Part shown: in pieces, positions 24,468 to 33,210 of the stretch
Layout of the letters: each line of letters starts with the position of its first letter
How positions within the stretch are numbered: position 1 is the first letter of the stretch
Origin: Bacillus sp. AFS073361
GTDB taxonomy: Bacteria; Bacillota; Bacilli; Bacillales; Cytobacillaceae
DNA: 64,000 bases
Assembly: GCF_002567005.1 (NCBI RefSeq)
Contig: NZ_NUZU01000039.1
Span: 124,001-188,000, forward strand
Direction: 5' to 3'
Notes under the pieces: generated by a model
Database searches by the model: none
Told to the model about the DNA's origin: nothing
Seen by the model: the letters and a program-made list of their open reading frames with translations, nothing else
Program-made: the position numbers and the translations under genes

Positions 24468-24674
24468 GTGAATTTCATATCTCTGACATAGTATTTCATT
24501 GACAGTCTTACGATGGATTTTTTCTAATTTTAGAAGTTTGCGTTGGTAAGCATCGTTTCAGCAGATACCATCACCCCTGCTAGTACCATTTCCCAGCTAT
24601 TATCTATTCCTATTGATCGAAAAATAGGCTTCCCATGGATCATATGAAGGGGTAATTTTTTTCAATGTCGACAT
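24460..24674 (-). pseudogene. yfkAB: Displaced 5' remnant of host yfkAB (internally deleted, frameshifted)
   Basis: Minus strand from ATG 24674, with AAGGAG at 5 bases and a TATAAT further upstream. It encodes MSTLKKITPSYDPWEAYF, aligning with the YfkAB N-terminus, and then meets stops. After an internal deletion, homology resumes as AGVMVSAETMLTN, shifts frame, and continues as LEKIHRKTVNEILCQRYEIH up to the left core. The active copy has EKIHKQVVEEMGCKRHEIH at the same place. Roughly 160 codons, including the radical-SAM Cys motif, are lost, so excision of the element could no longer restore a working gene. Confidence 0.85.
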
Positions 24675-24888
24675 AATATCTCCTTAAAATCAGTCTTCAA
24701 AAAACCTCTCTATTATAGCTGATTTCCGGATGTTTTTGCTATTTTCAACCATTGCAAAAGTTTATGAATAAAAAAATATAATTATTCTAAGCTTGTTTGA
24801 TGAAAAATTTCCCTATAAATACATAACTCCCCCCTTTTCGATAAAAAATAAACGGATATTATTTAATCGGATTGGTGGGAATATCAAT

Positions 24889-25689
24889 ATGGAAATGCAG
24901 CCTTTAGGAGAAGCAGAGAAACTTGCCCTTAAAAAGATGAAAATCTTTCGGCAAAGCATACTTCGCTATATTTTACGTGCGATGCTTGCAAGTATGTTTA
25001 TTGGTTTTGGTGTCATTGTAGCCTTTAAAACAGGAAACTTCTTCTATATTGTGGATAACCCTCTCGCTTATCCGATGGCAGCACTAACCTTTGGGGCAGC
25101 GATCATTTTAATTGCCTATGGCGGTGGAGATTTGTTTACAGGAAATACCTTTTATTACACCTATGCCGCGCTTCGTAAGAAGATGAACTGGACAGATGTC
25201 TTTAAGCTTTGGTTTTGCAGTTACGGAGGAAATATTCTTGGAGCTGCCGTGTTTGCTTTCATTATTTTTACAACAGGACTTTATGAAAGTTCAGAAGTTA
25301 ACGGCTTTTTACTTCATGTTGTCGAGATAAAAATGCAGGTCCCAACGACGGAGTTATTTTTTCGGGCGATTCTCTGTAATTGGCTTGTCTGTATGGCCTT
25401 CTTTCTGCCTATGGGCTTGAAGGGGGATGGACCGAAGATGTTTACGATGATGCTGTTTGTCTTTTGTTTCTTTATTTCTGGATATGAACACAGCATCGCT
25501 AATATGTGTACGTTTGCAATTGCCTTAGTTTTAAATCATCCTGGAACTATTTCTTGGGGCGGTGTCATCCACAATTTAGTACCTGTCACGATTGGGAATA
25601 TGATTGGAGGCGCTGTTTTTATGGCCATGATGTACTATTATGCAAACAAGCCATTTTTAGATGATTACGACAAAGAACAGGGCAGCTAA
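24889..25689 (+). CDS. ywcJ: Formate/nitrite transporter family channel (YwcJ-like)
   Basis: 266 residues, six membrane helices. FNT motifs: AYGGGDLFTGNT, CNWLVCMAFFLP and FFISGYEHSIANMC. ATG 24889 behind GGTGGGA is preferred; the 32 in-frame upstream codons are not family-like. The N-terminus MEMQPLGEAEKLALKK aligns with B. subtilis YwcJ. Transports a small monovalent anion such as formate or nitrite; which one is not decided by sequence. Confidence 0.88.
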   Translation: MEMQPLGEAEKLALKKMKIFRQSILRYILRAMLASMFIGFGVIVAFKTGNFFYIVDNPLAYPMAALTFGAAIILIAYGGGDLFTGNTFYYTYAALRKKMNWTDVFKLWFCSYGGNILGAAVFAFIIFTTGLYESSEVNGFLLHVVEIKMQVPTTELFFRAILCNWLVCMAFFLPMGLKGDGPKMFTMMLFVFCFFISGYEHSIANMCTFAIALVLNHPGTISWGGVIHNLVPVTIGNMIGGAVFMAMMYYYANKPFLDDYDKEQGS

Positions 25690-25715
25690 GCTTCAATAAG
25701 CCCTGTTCGCTTTAT
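25675..25715 (+). terminator. Terminator of the FNT gene
   Basis: Stem GAACAGGGC / GCCCTGTTC whose 5' arm overlaps the last codons, followed by GCTTTATTTT. Confidence 0.7.
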
Positions 25716-25845
25716 TTTAAGATGGATATCGACAAATTCCCGGGGAAATATCAACAAGATCAGAGAGTAATCGACAACTATTATGAATATTCTAAAAATA
25801 AAAACAATTGTAATCACCATCTTAATAAGTACATCTTAAGCACAT

Positions 25846-25884
25846 TTAAAAAGCACACATCAGGTGAAATTCATTGATGTGTGC
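25846..25884 (-). terminator. Terminator of recQ
   Basis: Minus-strand stem GCACACATCA / TGATGTGTGC followed by TTTTTAAA, directly after the recQ stop codon. Confidence 0.85.
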
Positions 25885-25890
25885 CTTTTC

Positions 25891-28023
25891 TTATTTCTTT
25901 TTGCTAATAAAATATACATAGGCTTTAATCATAAAATAACTTACTTCCTCTGGAAGCAGGTCCTTGATCGGTTTTAAGCGTTCTCGGCCGGCTTCTGCCA
26001 ATGCCTTTTCCAAAAGCGGCATATATTCGGGAGGTATATACTTCGTAAAATCAACCTCTAAACCATGTTGTGCACTTTGAAGCAGATGATTTTCTACCGT
26101 GCTTACCGCTAAATCACGCTTCTCGGCAATCTTCTCAATTGATAAATTTTCCTGATGCAGTTTTAATGTTTCCAAATGCGAATCAGTTACCCCAGTTTTC
26201 TTGGCAGGTTTCTTTGGGGCTTTTTCAACATTTGCCAATTCACTCTGATAGTCTGAATTGGTTTCGGAGAAGGACCGGATCGCTTGAATAAATTCTAGAC
26301 CATATTTTTTTAACTTCAGTTCCCCTACGCCGCTCACCTGTAAAAATTCTTCCGTCGTTTTTGGCAGCCTCGCACACATATCCTTTAAGGAAGCATCAGA
26401 AAAAATCACGAACGGCGGTACTTTCTCAGTTTCCGCAATTTGCTTCCGTACCTCTCTTAATACCTCAAATAATGGGTCATCTTTGGCTACCTGTTTCACT
26501 TGAACAGTTTCGCGGCGATGGACCTGCTGCTTACCTAAGAGGATATCTTTTCCTTTTGGTGAGACGAACAAGGTTGGAAATTGCCCTTGTTCGATTGCTA
26601 TTAACTCCTGTGATATCAAAAATTCAATGAAGTCACTGACATCCTTTGAGCTTCTATCCTTCATGATTCCATAGGTTGGCAGCCTGTCGAAATTCATCTC
26701 AGTTACCTTTTTATTTTTCGACCCCGTTAATACTTGGGCCGTGATTGTCTTTCCAAAACGCTGCCCCATACGAATCACGCAGGACATCACCATTTGTGCT
26801 TCCTTCGTTACATCGATGCTTGTCCTAGTATCTAGGCAGTTTCCGCATCTGCCGCAAGGCTCTGTCTCTGTTTCACCAAAGTACTTTAAAATAAATTCCT
26901 GCAGGCAGTTTTCTGTATGGCAATAATCAACCATTAGCTGAAGTTTTTCTAATTCTTGAGTCATTCGGCTTCGATCACTGGACTGATCAATCAAAAAACG
27001 TTGTATTTGCACATCTTGTGAGGAATGGAGAAGAATACATTCGCTCTTCAATCCATCCCTGCCGGCACGGCCTGCTTCTTGATAATAACTCTCCATGTTT
27101 TTGGGCTGCTGGAAGTGGATCACATAGCGGATATTGGATTTGTCGATCCCCATACCAAATGCAGAGGTCGCAACCATCACCGTTGCATCATCTGCTAAGA
27201 AACGTTCCTGCTCCCGGTTCCGCTCCACATCACCCATCCCAGCATGATAACGTGCAGCTTTTATATTCGCTTTTATAAGTCGTTCATAGAGTTGATCGAC
27301 ATTCTTGCGGGTGGCTGCATAGATAATGCCTGCTTCTTTATCATTCCTTTTTAGATAGTCTTTAATAAACTTATCCCGATCTTGACCCTTAATAACCGTA
27401 AAAGATAAATTTTCCCGCTCAAATCCTGTAATAATCGTATTCTCTTCATTAATGCCTAATAAATCGCAAATATCTTCTCGAACCTTTGGTGTGGCTGTAG
27501 CAGTAAGAGCTAATACTATGGGTCTTTGTGGAAGGCTATTAATTAACTCTTGAATATGGCGGTAGCTTGGACGGAAATCATGGCCCCATTGCGAGATACA
27601 GTGGGCCTCGTCCACTGCAACCAATGGTATATCCATGCTGTATAGGTCTTCAAGGAAATCATGTGATTCCAATCGTTCAGGTGCGAGATATAATAGCTTG
27701 TATCTTCCTTGAACGGCTTCTTGCATGCGCTTATTTGCTTCTCCGTAACTTAAAGAGCTATTGATAAATGTCGCGGGAATACCAACTTGAATGAGGGCAT
27801 CTACCTGGTCCTTCATTAAAGAAATTAGTGGGGAAATAACAATCGTGGTACCCGGTAAAACAAGTGCAGGAATCTGATAACAAATGGATTTCCCACCACC
27901 GGTTGGCATGACAGTAATTGTATTATTGCCAGATAAAACGGACCGAATGGCCTGCTCTTGGCCTGTCCTAAAGGAGCTATAACCGAAGTGGGACTCTAGT
28001 AAAGGCAGTGCTTTTTCAAACAA
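25891..28023 (-). CDS. recQ: ATP-dependent DNA helicase RecQ
   Basis: About 710 residues. Helicase core: Q motif FRTGQEQAI, Walker A MPTGGGKSICYQ, DEAH box VAVDEAHCISQWGHDFRPSY, motif VI YYQEAGRAGRDG. Then a Zn-binding RQC region (CRHTEN-type CHTENC...CGRCGNC), an HRDC domain (about 515-590, FSDASLKDMCARLP), and a C-terminal helix-turn-helix domain (about 625-700). Start chosen as TTG 28023, because AAAGGAGG lies 6 bases upstream; the ATG at 28041 contains that ribosome binding site. Unwinds DNA 3'-5' in recombination and fork repair. Confidence 0.93.
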   Translation of the reverse strand: MFEKALPLLESHFGYSSFRTGQEQAIRSVLSGNNTITVMPTGGGKSICYQIPALVLPGTTIVISPLISLMKDQVDALIQVGIPATFINSSLSYGEANKRMQEAVQGRYKLLYLAPERLESHDFLEDLYSMDIPLVAVDEAHCISQWGHDFRPSYRHIQELINSLPQRPIVLALTATATPKVREDICDLLGINEENTIITGFERENLSFTVIKGQDRDKFIKDYLKRNDKEAGIIYAATRKNVDQLYERLIKANIKAARYHAGMGDVERNREQERFLADDATVMVATSAFGMGIDKSNIRYVIHFQQPKNMESYYQEAGRAGRDGLKSECILLHSSQDVQIQRFLIDQSSDRSRMTQELEKLQLMVDYCHTENCLQEFILKYFGETETEPCGRCGNCLDTRTSIDVTKEAQMVMSCVIRMGQRFGKTITAQVLTGSKNKKVTEMNFDRLPTYGIMKDRSSKDVSDFIEFLISQELIAIEQGQFPTLFVSPKGKDILLGKQQVHRRETVQVKQVAKDDPLFEVLREVRKQIAETEKVPPFVIFSDASLKDMCARLPKTTEEFLQVSGVGELKLKKYGLEFIQAIRSFSETNSDYQSELANVEKAPKKPAKKTGVTDSHLETLKLHQENLSIEKIAEKRDLAVSTVENHLLQSAQHGLEVDFTKYIPPEYMPLLEKALAEAGRERLKPIKDLLPEEVSYFMIKAYVYFISKKK

Positions 28024-28177
28024 ACTTGTTCCTCCTTTCATTTATTAATCTAACTCTATTATACTGCTAGCTTTCCGATTTTCAAAAAGCAATTATCCAT
28101 AAAAATAACGCTTAAGTACATTTATACCAGTATTATACATTACTATTTTTATATTGTATTGACTATTAACACTATTA

Positions 28178-28212
28178 ACAAGAAAGACTGCCAAAATTCC
28201 CCTTGTCAGTCT
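28178..28212 (-). terminator. Terminator of the fatty-acid degradation operon
   Basis: Minus-strand hairpin AGACTG / CAGTCT extended by CAA/TTG across one mismatch, followed by TTTCTT. It lies about 100 bp beyond the ligase stop. Confidence 0.5.
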
Positions 28213-28310
28213 ACCCTTTTTAAATCAAGGTATTATTCAAAATTTCTTCGTTATGTTCGGTCTTTTGCGGTGGTCAGGCAATGGATTCCTGCTCTAGTAA
28301 GGACCCTCTT

Positions 28311-29885
28311 TTACGAATTTGTAGTGCCTGGAGTATAAAGCTCCTCCAAATGTTTTCTTAAAACAAATTTCATTATCTTACCACTGGCATTTCGCGGCAA
28401 CTCCTCACAAAATACATATTTTCGCGGACGTTTATAATTCGCGAGCTGGTCTGAGTTTTTGCAGTATTCATCCAGTTCCTGCTCCGTGACCTTTGGATCT
28501 TTTTTGACAACAAACGCCGTAACCGTCTCGCCCCAGCGGTTATTCGGATGGCCAACAATTGCCACATCCAGGACACCAGTGTGGGCATGTAAAACGTCCT
28601 CCACTTCCCTTGGATATATATTTTCACCGCCGCTTATAATCATGTCATCGACACGGTCATTGACATAAAGATACCCTTCGTCATCAAGAAAACCGATATC
28701 TCCGGAATGGTACCATCCTTTATACAATGCTTTCTCCGTCGCTTCTTCCCTGTTAAAATACCCCGCCATCATACATGGTCCTTGCACAATAATCTCACCG
28801 GTTTCACCGACTGGTACAACATCATCAGGATCGGATGGACCGTCTTCTCTTGTTCGAACTACCCGAATGTCATGGCTTAAGGCTGCTTGCCCTGCTGAAC
28901 CTGCTTTCCTCAGTTGATCAGTCTCCGATAGGAAGGTGATAGCGGGGCCCATTTCAGTCATTCCATAGGCTTGAATCAATGAGATTCCTAGATTGTCATG
29001 GAGCGCATGAACAAGTGCTGGTGCCATGGGTGCGGCACCATATAATCCAAGCTGGAGACTGGACAGGTCATACTGACTTAGGTCCTCTTGAAGGAGCATA
29101 TTCCACATGGTTGGTGCTGCAAAGAATTTTGTGATTTTTTCTCTTTCAATTAATGGGAGGATTGCTTTTGGGTTGAATTGATGCAGAATGACATTGCTTG
29201 CTCCTGCATGAATCCTTGGCAGAAAGGCACAATGTAGTTCAGCACAGTGGAACATCGGTGCAGTAACAAGACCTACATCTTCTGCTCTAAGTTTGCATGA
29301 TGCAATACAGAATACACTTTGGTCGACCATATTACGGTGGGTATGCATGACTCCTTTTGGCCTTCCCGTTGTCCCGCTCGTATAAATAAAGGCATAAAGA
29401 TCGGTTTCTTTCACTTCCGCATGAATGTCTTCGGATGAAGAGGCGGCCAGTTTTTCCTGGTAGCTTTGTGCGTACTTTGGTGCTTGTTCATCAATAAACC
29501 AAAAGGAGGTTTTCTCAAAGCGATTGGCAATCGCTGATATGACAGGCTCTAAGGCCTTTTCAAAAATAACTGCCTTTGGAGTAGCATCTGAAAGAATATA
29601 GGCAACTTCTTCTGACGGTAAGCGGAAATTAATCGGATTGAAGATAGCACCGATTTTTGCACAAGCGAAAAAAGCTGTCCCTAATTCTTCGGTATTAAAC
29701 ATGAAGGTAGAGACACGTTCGCCTTTTTGCACCCCTTCTTTTAAGAGGGCATTCGCGAGTCGATTCACCTGCTCGCTCCATTCCCTATACGTATAGCGGA
29801 CATTTTTCCTAACATCGTAAATAGCTTGTTTGTTCGGATACTTTTTCACCGTCAAATCAAAGATTTTACCAATCGTTGTCGTCAT
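28311..29885 (-). CDS. Long-chain fatty-acid-CoA ligase (AMP-binding family)
   Basis: 524 residues, ANL superfamily. P-loop YTSGTTGRPKGVMHTH, adenine motif YGMTEMGP, hinge/catalytic YHSGDIGFLDDEGYLY, and C-terminal Lys in LPRNASGKIMKFVLR. Activates fatty acids to acyl-CoA via acyl-AMP. ATG 29885 has GGAGG 7 bases upstream. It follows the thiolase and acyl-CoA dehydrogenase genes on the same strand, after a 21-bp tandem repeat tract, and probably shares their promoter. Confidence 0.9.
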   Translation of the reverse strand: MTTTIGKIFDLTVKKYPNKQAIYDVRKNVRYTYREWSEQVNRLANALLKEGVQKGERVSTFMFNTEELGTAFFACAKIGAIFNPINFRLPSEEVAYILSDATPKAVIFEKALEPVISAIANRFEKTSFWFIDEQAPKYAQSYQEKLAASSSEDIHAEVKETDLYAFIYTSGTTGRPKGVMHTHRNMVDQSVFCIASCKLRAEDVGLVTAPMFHCAELHCAFLPRIHAGASNVILHQFNPKAILPLIEREKITKFFAAPTMWNMLLQEDLSQYDLSSLQLGLYGAAPMAPALVHALHDNLGISLIQAYGMTEMGPAITFLSETDQLRKAGSAGQAALSHDIRVVRTREDGPSDPDDVVPVGETGEIIVQGPCMMAGYFNREEATEKALYKGWYHSGDIGFLDDEGYLYVNDRVDDMIISGGENIYPREVEDVLHAHTGVLDVAIVGHPNNRWGETVTAFVVKKDPKVTEQELDEYCKNSDQLANYKRPRKYVFCEELPRNASGKIMKFVLRKHLEELYTPGTTNS

Positions 29886-29934
29886 TGAATTGCCTCCGTT
29901 ACCGAATTTATTTTGGTTTTTCAGCTATTTTACT

Positions 29935-30102
29935 GGTCAATCAGCGAATCTTGCTGGTCTATCAGCGAATCTTGCTGGTCTATCAGCGAATTTTGCTGGT
30001 CAATCGGCGAATTTTCCTGGTCTATCAGCGAATTTTCCTGGTCAATCGGCGAATTTTCCTCTCCAATCGGCGAATTCCCCTGTTCTATCAGCGAATCTGC
30101 AT
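29935..30102. repeat. 21-bp tandem direct repeat, 8 units
   Basis: Eight contiguous 21-bp units of the form GGTCTATCAGCGAATTTTCCT fill the thiolase-ligase gap. Units vary between CTATCAG and CAATCGG and between TTGCT and TTCCT, partly alternating, which suggests stepwise duplication. There are no spacers, so it is not CRISPR. Frames through it stay open only because 21 is a multiple of three. Confidence 0.92.
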
Positions 30103-30107
30103 AAAGC

Positions 30108-31265
30108 TTAAACTAAACGCTCAATAATCGTGGCATTGGCCATCCCATGACCTTCACACATAGTTTGCAATCCGTAGCGCCCGCCAGTTCGCTCCAATTC
30201 ATGCATCATCGTCACCATTAGACGTGCACCGCTACCTCCTAATGGATGTCCGAGGGCTATCGCACCGCCATTGGGATTTAGTTTCGCAGGGTCTGCACCT
30301 GTCTCTGTCAGCCAAGCAAGTGGAACAGGGGCGAAAGCTTCATTAACTTCAAACACATCAATATCATCAATGGATAAGCCGGACTTTTCTAGTGCCTTTT
30401 GTGTAGCTGGAATCGGTCCTGTCAGCATCAAAGTGGGATCTGAACCGACCACCACGCGTGTGTGAACACGAAAGCGCGGTTTCAATCCAAGTTCGTCTGC
30501 TTTCTCACGAGACATGAGCAGTACCGCCGCTGCCCCGTCACTTATTTGGCTTGAATTACCTGCATGAATCACGCCATCTTCTTTAAAAGAGGTACGAAGT
30601 CCAGCCAACGCCTCTAAAGATGTTCCTTTTCTCGGACCAGAATCATCCTTGATAACGGTGGAGGTCCCATCTGGAAGCTTTACCTCAATCGGGAAAATCT
30701 CCCTTGAAAAGTACCCCTCTTTCTGTGCCTTTAGTGCTTTTTGATGGCTTTTGAGGGAAAATTGATCAAGTACCTCACGAGTAAACCCATATTTTTCTGA
30801 TATCCGCTCTGCTGATAGTCCTTGATGGATCATTTCATACTTCGACCTTAAATAAGGACTAAAAGGCTCCTCAGCCCCTTTGTAGTTGGAACCCATTGGA
30901 ACACGCGACATGCTTTCCACACCCCCGGCTATCACCACGTCCATATCACCGGCCAAGATTGCTTGTGCAGCAAAATGTACGGCCTGTTGACTTGAGCCAC
31001 ATTGACGGTCAATGGTTGTTCCCGGGACTTCAATTGGGAAGCCGGCGATTAACGCGGCCACTCTGGCAATGTCACCTGCTTGCTCGCCCGCTTGGGTCAC
31101 ACATCCCCAAATGACATCATCTACAAGCGCTGGGTCGATCCCCGCTCGATTAACTAGTTCCTTTAATGTCAACCCTGACAAATCATCCGGACGGATATCT
31201 TTTAGGACGCCATTTCTTCTTCCAACTGGTGTACGGACACCTTCCACAATTACTACTTCACGCAT
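30108..31265 (-). CDS. Acetyl-CoA C-acyltransferase (thiolase)
   Basis: 385 residues. Nucleophilic Cys in DRQCGSSQQAVHFA, catalytic His in GGAIALGHPLGGSGARL, second Cys in MCEGHGMANATI. Carries out the last, thiolytic step of beta-oxidation. It starts 14 bp after the acyl-CoA dehydrogenase stop and is clearly in the same operon. The C-terminal CEGHGMAN resembles the degradative/steroid-type thiolases more than the biosynthetic CIGGG type. Confidence 0.9.
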   Translation of the reverse strand: MREVVIVEGVRTPVGRRNGVLKDIRPDDLSGLTLKELVNRAGIDPALVDDVIWGCVTQAGEQAGDIARVAALIAGFPIEVPGTTIDRQCGSSQQAVHFAAQAILAGDMDVVIAGGVESMSRVPMGSNYKGAEEPFSPYLRSKYEMIHQGLSAERISEKYGFTREVLDQFSLKSHQKALKAQKEGYFSREIFPIEVKLPDGTSTVIKDDSGPRKGTSLEALAGLRTSFKEDGVIHAGNSSQISDGAAAVLLMSREKADELGLKPRFRVHTRVVVGSDPTLMLTGPIPATQKALEKSGLSIDDIDVFEVNEAFAPVPLAWLTETGADPAKLNPNGGAIALGHPLGGSGARLMVTMMHELERTGGRYGLQTMCEGHGMANATIIERLV

Positions 31266-31279
31266 CTTAATCTCCCTCT

Positions 31280-32425
31280 CTATAATCCTAGATTTTTGGC
31301 AATGATGGTTTTCATTATTTCGTTAGTTCCAGCGTAAATGCTAGAAACGGGTATATCACGGAATCTTCTCGCAATCTCGTATTCTTCCATATATCCATAA
31401 CCGCCATGAAGCTGCATGCATTCTGCGGCAACTCTTTTTGCGATGTCGGTTAGTTTCCATTTAGCCATTGAGACTTTGGTAACAACGTTTTTCCCTGCAA
31501 TATGCTCAGCTATTAACTGATCCAAAAAGGCTCTGCCCATTTCAATTTCTGTAGCCATTTCCACAATTTTAAATTGGGTGTTTTGGAATTGGCTGACCGG
31601 TTTTCCAAACGCTTCCCTGCTTTTTACATAGTCAATCGTCATTTTCAGCATTACTTCCGACGCCGTTTGCGCTCCAATCGCGACAAGGAGTCTTTCCTGT
31701 TGGAGTTTTTCCATTAAATAAAGAAAGCCTTTGCCTTCCTCTCCGAGAAGGTTTTCCTTCGGGACACGGCAATCTTCAAAGATTAATTCCGCTGTATCCT
31801 GGGAGTGGAGACCGACTTTGTTTAACTTTCTCCCTCGTGAAAATCCAGGTGAACCTCTTTCAATGACGAGGAGACTAACCCCTTTATGCATTGGCACTGC
31901 ATTTAGGTCCGTTTTAACGGCGACAACAATGAGATCAGATTGGATTCCATTGGTAATGAACGTCTTTTGGCCATTCACAATATAATGGTCACCGTCAAGT
32001 TTGGCCGATGTTTTGATGTTTGCTAGATCAGAGCCTGTGCCTGGTTCCGTCATGGCAATCGCGGTAATGACTTCACCTGTCACACATTTCGGGAGCCAGC
32101 GCTGCTTTTGTTCTTCTGTCCCATAAGAAGTAATGTAGGGGACGACAATATCATTATGGAGTCCTATTCCAACTAACCCTGATCCGACCCGTTCCAGCTC
32201 TTCATTAATGACCACCGCGAATCCCCAGTCGACCTCACTGCCGCCGTACTTTTCATCGATATCGGGGCAAAGAAACCCCTGTTCGCCCATCTTCTTCCAG
32301 AAAGAGCGCGGAATCATCCGGTCCTCCTCCCACTTCTGATACATGGGATATGCTTCTTTGTCCAAAAACTTTCGCAATGACTTACGAAATATTTCATGAT
32401 CTTCATTTAAGTAGGGATGTTTCAT
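31280..32425 (-). CDS. Acyl-CoA dehydrogenase
   Basis: 381 residues. FAD/substrate motifs ITAIAMTEPGTGSDLANIKT and QLHGGYGYMEEYEIARRFRD. The catalytic Glu is expected near YAGTNEIMKTIIAK. Introduces the alpha-beta double bond in acyl-CoA. ATG 32425 is preceded by AGAGAGGT. First intact gene of the operon; a perfect cre site lies 24-37 bp upstream. Confidence 0.92.
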   Translation of the reverse strand: MKHPYLNEDHEIFRKSLRKFLDKEAYPMYQKWEEDRMIPRSFWKKMGEQGFLCPDIDEKYGGSEVDWGFAVVINEELERVGSGLVGIGLHNDIVVPYITSYGTEEQKQRWLPKCVTGEVITAIAMTEPGTGSDLANIKTSAKLDGDHYIVNGQKTFITNGIQSDLIVVAVKTDLNAVPMHKGVSLLVIERGSPGFSRGRKLNKVGLHSQDTAELIFEDCRVPKENLLGEEGKGFLYLMEKLQQERLLVAIGAQTASEVMLKMTIDYVKSREAFGKPVSQFQNTQFKIVEMATEIEMGRAFLDQLIAEHIAGKNVVTKVSMAKWKLTDIAKRVAAECMQLHGGYGYMEEYEIARRFRDIPVSSIYAGTNEIMKTIIAKNLGL

Positions 32426-32448
32426 ATAAAAATACCTCTCTTTCCGAT

Positions 32449-32462
32449 TGATAGCGTTTACA
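32449..32462 (-). promoter_or_regulatory. cre (CcpA) site of the fatty-acid operon
   Basis: Minus strand TGTAAACGCTATCA matches TGWAANCGNTNWCA at 14 of 14 positions, between the decayed regulator gene and the acyl-CoA dehydrogenase start. Confidence 0.8.
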
Positions 32463-32536
32463 CTTTTATAAAAAGTACTCCGGGTTTATTGAGGAAATTA
32501 CTATATTTTTACGTAAACTTAGACTTTTTTACAAAA

Positions 32537-32757
32537 TTACGCTTTATTAGACGTAATCGCTCCTATGACTTTTCCATCCTCTATGATAGGTATTCGATGG
32601 ACCATATATTTAATGCCATTAATCTCTAGAAAACCACTCGCGTCTATAACTGGCAGCAGGCTCCACTTCTTGTTGCTAAATGGACAGCTTCAGATAGTGT
32701 CATATCCTCGGTAACCATGCAGTCGACTGGCGTTATCAACACATTAAATTGGACCAT
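32537..32757 (-). pseudogene. Frameshifted remnant of a CBS/PAS N-terminal regulator
   Basis: Minus strand from ATG 32757 behind GGGGGG. The first frame reads MVQFNVLITPVDCMVTEDMT and ends in a TAG soon after SGACC. A frame change near 32664 restores LPVIDASGFLEINGIKYMV then HRIPIIEDGKVIGAI and a stop. The pattern (VMT-like CBS start, LPVID, then a PAS-like GIKYMVHRIPI) resembles sensor N-termini of sigma-54-dependent activators in Bacillus. No AAA+ or DNA-binding part follows. It probably once regulated the downstream fatty-acid genes (inference). Confidence 0.65.
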
Positions 32758-32899
32758 ATCGTCCCCCCTTTTTTTCATATCATTATTGTAACAAAAGCGA
32801 GAGATATTTTTGAATATTTCAACAATATCTATTTTTTATGGAATCTTTTAGTCCGTTTAATCGTAAATAAAAAGAGGGAAATATTCGAGGAGTGAGATT

Positions 32900-33106
32900 A
32901 TGAGTGAAAAGGGCTGTATTAAATGTGGAAGTAGAGATACAGGAACGAAAGATGTAGCCATGACTGGAACGGGTCTATCCAAAATGTTTGACCTTCAACA
33001 TAACACATTCACGGTTGTTTTCTGCAAAAAATGCGGATACTCTGAGTTTTATAATAAAAAAACATCCACCGCTTCAAATATCATTGACCTATTCTTTGGA
33101 GGGTGA
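32900..33106 (+). CDS. Small zinc-ribbon nucleic-acid-binding protein (Zn_ribbon_13-like)
   Basis: 68 residues with two CxxC knuckles (CIKCGSRDTG and FCKKCGYSEFY) flanking a MTGTGLSKMFDLQHNTF centre, the pattern of COG3478-type predicted nucleic-acid-binding proteins. ATG 32900 follows GAGGAGTGAG. Stand-alone gene; physiological role unknown. Confidence 0.85.
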   Translation: MSEKGCIKCGSRDTGTKDVAMTGTGLSKMFDLQHNTFTVVFCKKCGYSEFYNKKTSTASNIIDLFFGG

Positions 33107-33170
33107 TGAATGAAAGGGGATTCCGATTGGAATTCTTTATTTAGAAGAAAAGAGAATCTATAAAAATAAT

Positions 33171-33210
33171 AAAAGGTCAGTCCTCATTAAAATGAGGTCC
33201 TGACCTTTTT
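33171..33210. terminator. Bidirectional terminator between zinc-ribbon and MFS genes
   Basis: AAAAGGTCAG / CTGACCTTTT with an inner CCTCATT / AATGAGG stem. The right arm overlaps the last MFS codons. Confidence 0.9.

Noticed and set aside
29935-30102. Possible CRISPR array
   Set aside because: Units are contiguous 21-mers without spacers, and no cas genes are present.
29830-30127. Overlapping plus-strand frames of 63-93 codons through the 21-bp repeats
   Set aside because: They stay open only because the repeat length is a multiple of three; no ribosome binding site, repeat-encoded peptides in all three frames.
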